Assembly (NCBI GenBank): GCA_903632075.3
Contig: CAHIKZ030001780.1
Span: 1,156,501 to 1,220,500, forward strand
DNA length: 64,000 bases
Direction of reading: 5' to 3'
Origin: Acanthosepion pharaonis
Taxonomy: Eukaryota > Mollusca > Cephalopoda > Sepiida > Sepiidae
The notes beneath the pieces were generated by a model. That model saw only the letters and a program-made list of their open reading frames with translations. It was not told the origin of the DNA and did no database searches. Of this stretch, positions 61,802 to 64,000 are shown piece by piece (positions within the stretch are counted from its first letter, which is position 1; every line of letters begins with the position of its first letter). Both the position numbers and the translations under genes were made by a program.

Positions 61802-62362
61802 GGTCCGGTTCCTTGTACCACGGTGATAGTCCAAGGTAGAACCAATAAAGAAGAACTCGAACACAGGTATGGAATAACACAGATATATTACAAAAAGAAA
61901 TATATACAGAGAAGTAGACGTGTTAGTATGAACAATCAGGTTTAGTAGAGAGAACAATGTAGTCTCGACCAGTATCACTATTCCAATGTCTTGCAGTAAT
62001 TGTCTGAACGCGACTCTGTTTCGGACTGCCTCTGACTCGACTCTTGACTCGACTTGAGCGACTGACGATATTCAGTCACCCCCCATGAGGGTGTCATGTG
62101 GCACAAGGCTTTTTTAACGTGGGATCTCCGAGCCCGTGGGCTCGGCCAAAAATATGCCCATTGAACCCGTATAAACGGGTTCAGGGTCGATTTACCTCCG
62201 CGAACGAGACTGCGCCCTTCGGCGTAGCCTCGTTCGGGTTCCTCCTCGCCCGAAGGCAGAGAGTTCAACCGAACAGCCGGTCAGGACTTGAACTACTGAG
62301 GCGCAGTATTTATTAAGTATGGAATAGTCCATTATTATTATTATGGGTAAGATCCCATAACA
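61796..62362 (-). repeat. Right LTR (5' LTR of the element), 567 bp
   Basis: Bounded by TGTTATGG (61796-61803) and CCATAACA (62355-62362), perfect inverted ends with TG..CA termini. It contains AT-rich sequence near the inner end (TATATATTTC on the minus strand) and a GC-rich hairpin module at 62128-62257. A minus-strand open frame (61978-62268) spans the module, and its start MNSLPSG is repeated in both modules of the left LTR. Confidence 0.9.
62128..62257. other. GC-rich hairpin cluster in the LTR
   Basis: Three inverted repeats lie close together: CCGAGCCC/GGGCTCGG (62128-62145, 2-bp loop), GAACCCGT/ACGGGTTC (62163-62182, ATAA loop) and CCTTCGG/CCGAAGG (62216-62222 with 62250-62256). The second is kept in left-LTR copy 1 and loses one pair in copy 2. 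The module could fold in DNA or RNA; function unknown. Confidence 0.75.
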
Positions 62363-62884
62363 CTATTCAACCGGAACATGGCACAAGGCCGCGTTACAAG
62401 TGGGAATCCAACGCATGTGTAGTGGTAAAAATCGCTCCTCTTTTGCTGGCACTTCGTTTTGTGGACATCCTGATATTTCATTTTTAAGTACATTTGTTGC
62501 CTCGAGTATAATATACTTATTTTTATCCCGACGACGGATGAAAACAAAAAAGCCTGAGAAGCATACGACAATAATTTCAAAAACTTTTCAACAAGTTGCA
62601 AAAGATAATGCAACAGCAACAATTTCATTGTTGCTTTTTTTTTATTTATTAAACTTGTGAGTTTCTCTGATGGTCTTTTTTCCATCATTTGATCGCGGTA
62701 GAAAAGATAAAAATTGAACAAATAAATTGCACAGGAATTAACAGACATTCTGAAACTGCATCGTTATGTTCACTTGCCTTTTTATGTCATTTCTACTGAG
62801 AACGTTGGCAGTTATGACTCTCCACGTGTTCCTTTTCTTTATTCATTGCAAGGAAAACTGTCATGACTTCTTGAGAAAGATGGT
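62363..62884. other. AT-rich flank, no gene recognised
   Basis: Starts with a short stretch (62374-62415) that resembles part of the LTR module: GGCACAAGGCC followed by an AAGTGGGAATCC-like string. It may be a remnant of a related element. A perfect 9-bp hairpin lies at 62615-62635. Open frames on both strands (for example minus 62341-62748) show no recognisable motif. Confidence 0.45.
62615..62643 (+). other. Perfect hairpin followed by a T-run
   Basis: AGCAACAAT (62615-62623) and ATTGTTGCT (62627-62635) form a 9-bp stem with a TTC loop, followed by about eight T. In a eukaryote this is not a terminator of the bacterial kind; a T-run could stop RNA polymerase III, but no upstream gene is visible. 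Confidence 0.4.
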
Positions 62885-62970
62885 TGCCACCTAATCCTAG
62901 AGAATCCAGTCTACCCTACTATTTAACCCCATAGTTAGTGGGTGTCACTACTTACACGCCAAAATAATTC
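62885..62970 (+). repeat. Dispersed short repeat, copy 3
   Basis: CCACCTAATCCTAGAGAATC, CAGTCTACCCTACTATTTAA and CCCCATAG parallel the CCACC..AA..CTA.AGAA, CAGTCTGTCCTGTTACTT and ACCCATAG series at 55311-55357. The part after CCATAG is poorly matched. Confidence 0.5.
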
Positions 62971-63067
62971 CATTTCGGAAACGTCTCATTCCTTGCTATG
63001 CAAAACGTTCTTTTTTTTTTAGATAATCATCAAAACATATGGTAAAAAATGTTCTGACAATTAATGT

Positions 63068-63183
63068 GATATATCCGCACACACCCACATGCACAAAGAG
63101 AAGCAAACATACACATATATATATGATACAGCCTCACACATGCACAAAGAGAAACGCACACACATACACACACACACACACAT

Positions 63184-63225
<42 letters not shown>

Positions 63226-63265
63226 CAGCCTCGCACATGCAAATACACACACAGAGGAAACACAC
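63068..63265. repeat. (CA)n/(TA)n microsatellite with repeated flanks
   Basis: A (CA)n-rich run at about 63158-63190 passes into a (TA)n run at about 63190-63222. The words CACATGCACAAAGAGAA (63086 and 63137) and ACAGCCTC.CACATGCA (63127 and 63225) recur, showing a larger ~50-100 bp duplication around the simple repeats. Long frames across it on the minus strand are composition artefacts. Confidence 0.9.
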
Positions 63266-63587
63266 AAACATCCATTTTATTGTCCTAATTATGTACAATA
63301 ATGGATCATATGCAATATAGGTGAACAATTGAACTAGAAAAATTGAAAATAAATACATTGTATCTAAATACAAAAGAGACATGTCATAACAGATTATTTT
63401 GCCTTAAATAAATCAACAATGTTTTGTGACAATTTTAACATCAACTTCAGTTTTTTTGTTGTTTTTTACTTGTTAAAAAAATTGAATACGTTTAACACAT
63501 TCAACATTATGGATAAAAATTAGTTAATTTTATATCGTGTTTTTTAAAATTTATAGTAATTACATTCTCCCAATTTGTAGTAAAGTC
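63266..63587. other. AT-rich sequence, no gene recognised
   Basis: I see no coding pattern, repeat or structured element here. Confidence 0.5.
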
Positions 63588-63634
63588 TGTGTGTATGTGT
63601 GTGTGTTTGCGCACGCGTGTGTGTGTGTGTGTGG
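63588..63634. repeat. (GT)n microsatellite
   Basis: Alternating GT with an interrupting GCGCACGCG segment in the middle; alternating purine-pyrimidine throughout most of its length. Confidence 0.9.
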
Positions 63635-63869
63635 CTTTCTTAAATACTTGGAGATCTTTATTCAGGTGACAGAACTCGGGGTGCTGGCTGGACAACAGGT
63701 AAATGGGACACTTTTTAGCTCTGAAAGCTTCCCTACCAGAATCGGATATATGAAAGATCGAATACTAACAACAAATTATTATTAGCCTTTTAATAACTCT
63801 CCTATAATGTTAGTAAATAAAAATTGAAAAAAAAAAAGAAATAAACAAAAAATGTTTTTATTTCCAAGC
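63635..63869 (+). other. Less AT-rich stretch with a possible 33-bp exon
   Basis: The sequence CTTTATTCAG ends at 63665 and GTAAAT begins at 63699, framing 33 bp (63666-63698) that reads VTELGVLAGQQ without a stop. Splice-like borders and higher GC than the surroundings are the only evidence. No family is recognised and the frame may be chance. Confidence 0.2.
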
Positions 63870-64000
63870 TAATTTCACTCAGGTCAAAATCTAATTTGAT
63901 GCCGGTCAAAATCTAATTTCACTCAGGTCAAAATCTAAATTCACTCAGGTCGAAATCTAAATTCACTCAGATAAAAATCAAATTTTCACTCAGGTAAGAA
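63870..64000 (+). repeat. 22-bp tandem repeat, cut by the window end
   Basis: About six units of 22 bp built on TTCACTCAGGTC and AAAATCTAA. Unit 2 has TTGATGCCGGTC instead, and the last two units are diverged (CAGATAAAAATC, CAGGTAAGAA). The array continues beyond the window. Confidence 0.85.

Larger units (their letters stand above)
56218..62362 (-). mobile_element. Gypsy (Ty3-like) LTR retrotransposon, internally deleted, with nested LINE
   Basis: The element is read on the minus strand: 5' LTR 61796-62362, primer-binding region, gag, protease, reverse transcriptase, integrase tail, polypurine tract, 3' LTR 56218-58756. The LTRs begin TGTTATGG and end CCATAACA as perfect 8-bp inverted ends, except that the inner end of the left LTR reads CCATAACC. 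Over the first ~270 bp the two LTRs differ at eight places by my count, so about 97% identical. The word TTCAACC flanks both ends (56211-56217 and 62366-62372), but on the right it is 3 bp away from the LTR end, so it is only a candidate target duplication. RNase H and most of integrase are missing, so it cannot move on its own. No envelope-like gene is visible. Confidence 0.9.

Noticed and set aside
56218..62362. Endogenous retrovirus with an envelope gene
   Set aside because: No envelope-like frame exists between the integrase tail and the polypurine tract; only about 300 bp separate the deletion junction from the LTR.
62341..62748. 135-codon minus-strand frame right of the LTR element
   Set aside because: It starts or ends in the LTR edge, contains poly-lysine and leucine runs typical of A/T-rich DNA, and matches no family I know.
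63030..63382. Open frames rich in cysteine, valine, tyrosine and isoleucine on the minus strand
   Set aside because: They are translations of the (CA)n and (TA)n microsatellites.

Overview
The window is eukaryotic, non-coding heterochromatin-like DNA from an animal, most likely a marine invertebrate. I lean weakly towards a mollusc or cephalopod, because of the (CA)n/(TA)n arrays, the recurring GGCACAAGGCC-type transposon motif and the mix of LINE and Gypsy relics. No operon-like gene order, rRNA or tRNA is visible. I cannot support any host protein-coding gene.

Positions 1-50340 are one head-to-tail satellite array with an 80-bp unit, roughly 620-640 copies, still running at the left edge of the window. 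The unit is pyrimidine-rich on the given strand (56 of 80 bases in a clean unit). It is itself three related pieces of 27+27+26 bp, so it looks like a trimer of an older ~27-bp repeat. Copies are ragged, with many short deletions, over roughly the left 33 kb. They are much more uniform from about 33.4 kb to 50.3 kb. A local variant family sits at 20.6-22.9 kb. The array dissolves at 50341-51531 into a degenerate edge that is itself a two-copy duplication and contains ~30-bp units resembling the sub-repeat.

Positions 51532-56217 hold unique AT-rich DNA littered with dead non-LTR retrotransposons: two relics of the same LINE-type reverse-transcriptase C-terminus (52.64-52.92 and 54.85-55.25 kb), three pieces of a CR1/jockey-like LINE in the wrong order (54.09-54.76 kb), and two copies of a short dispersed repeat whose third copy lies at 62.9 kb.

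Positions 56218-62362 are a Gypsy-type (Ty3-like) LTR retrotransposon on the minus strand. Visible parts are a 567-bp right LTR (its 5' LTR), a primer-binding-site region present in three copies, a gag with two zinc knuckles, broken protease and reverse transcriptase, a large deletion removing RNase H and the integrase core, an integrase C-terminus, a polypurine tract and the left LTR. The left LTR is swollen to 2.5 kb by a 252-bp internal tandem duplication and by a nested 1.7-kb 5'-truncated LINE flanked by a 16-bp target-site duplication. The LTR carries a GC-rich module of nested hairpins.

Positions 62363-64000 are AT-rich flank with (CA)n/(TA)n and (GT)n microsatellites and, at the window edge, the start of a second tandem repeat with a 22-bp unit.

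No new enzymatic or defence system is present as far as I can see. The most novel object is the 80-bp trimeric satellite and its edge, which preserves a possible record of how it arose.
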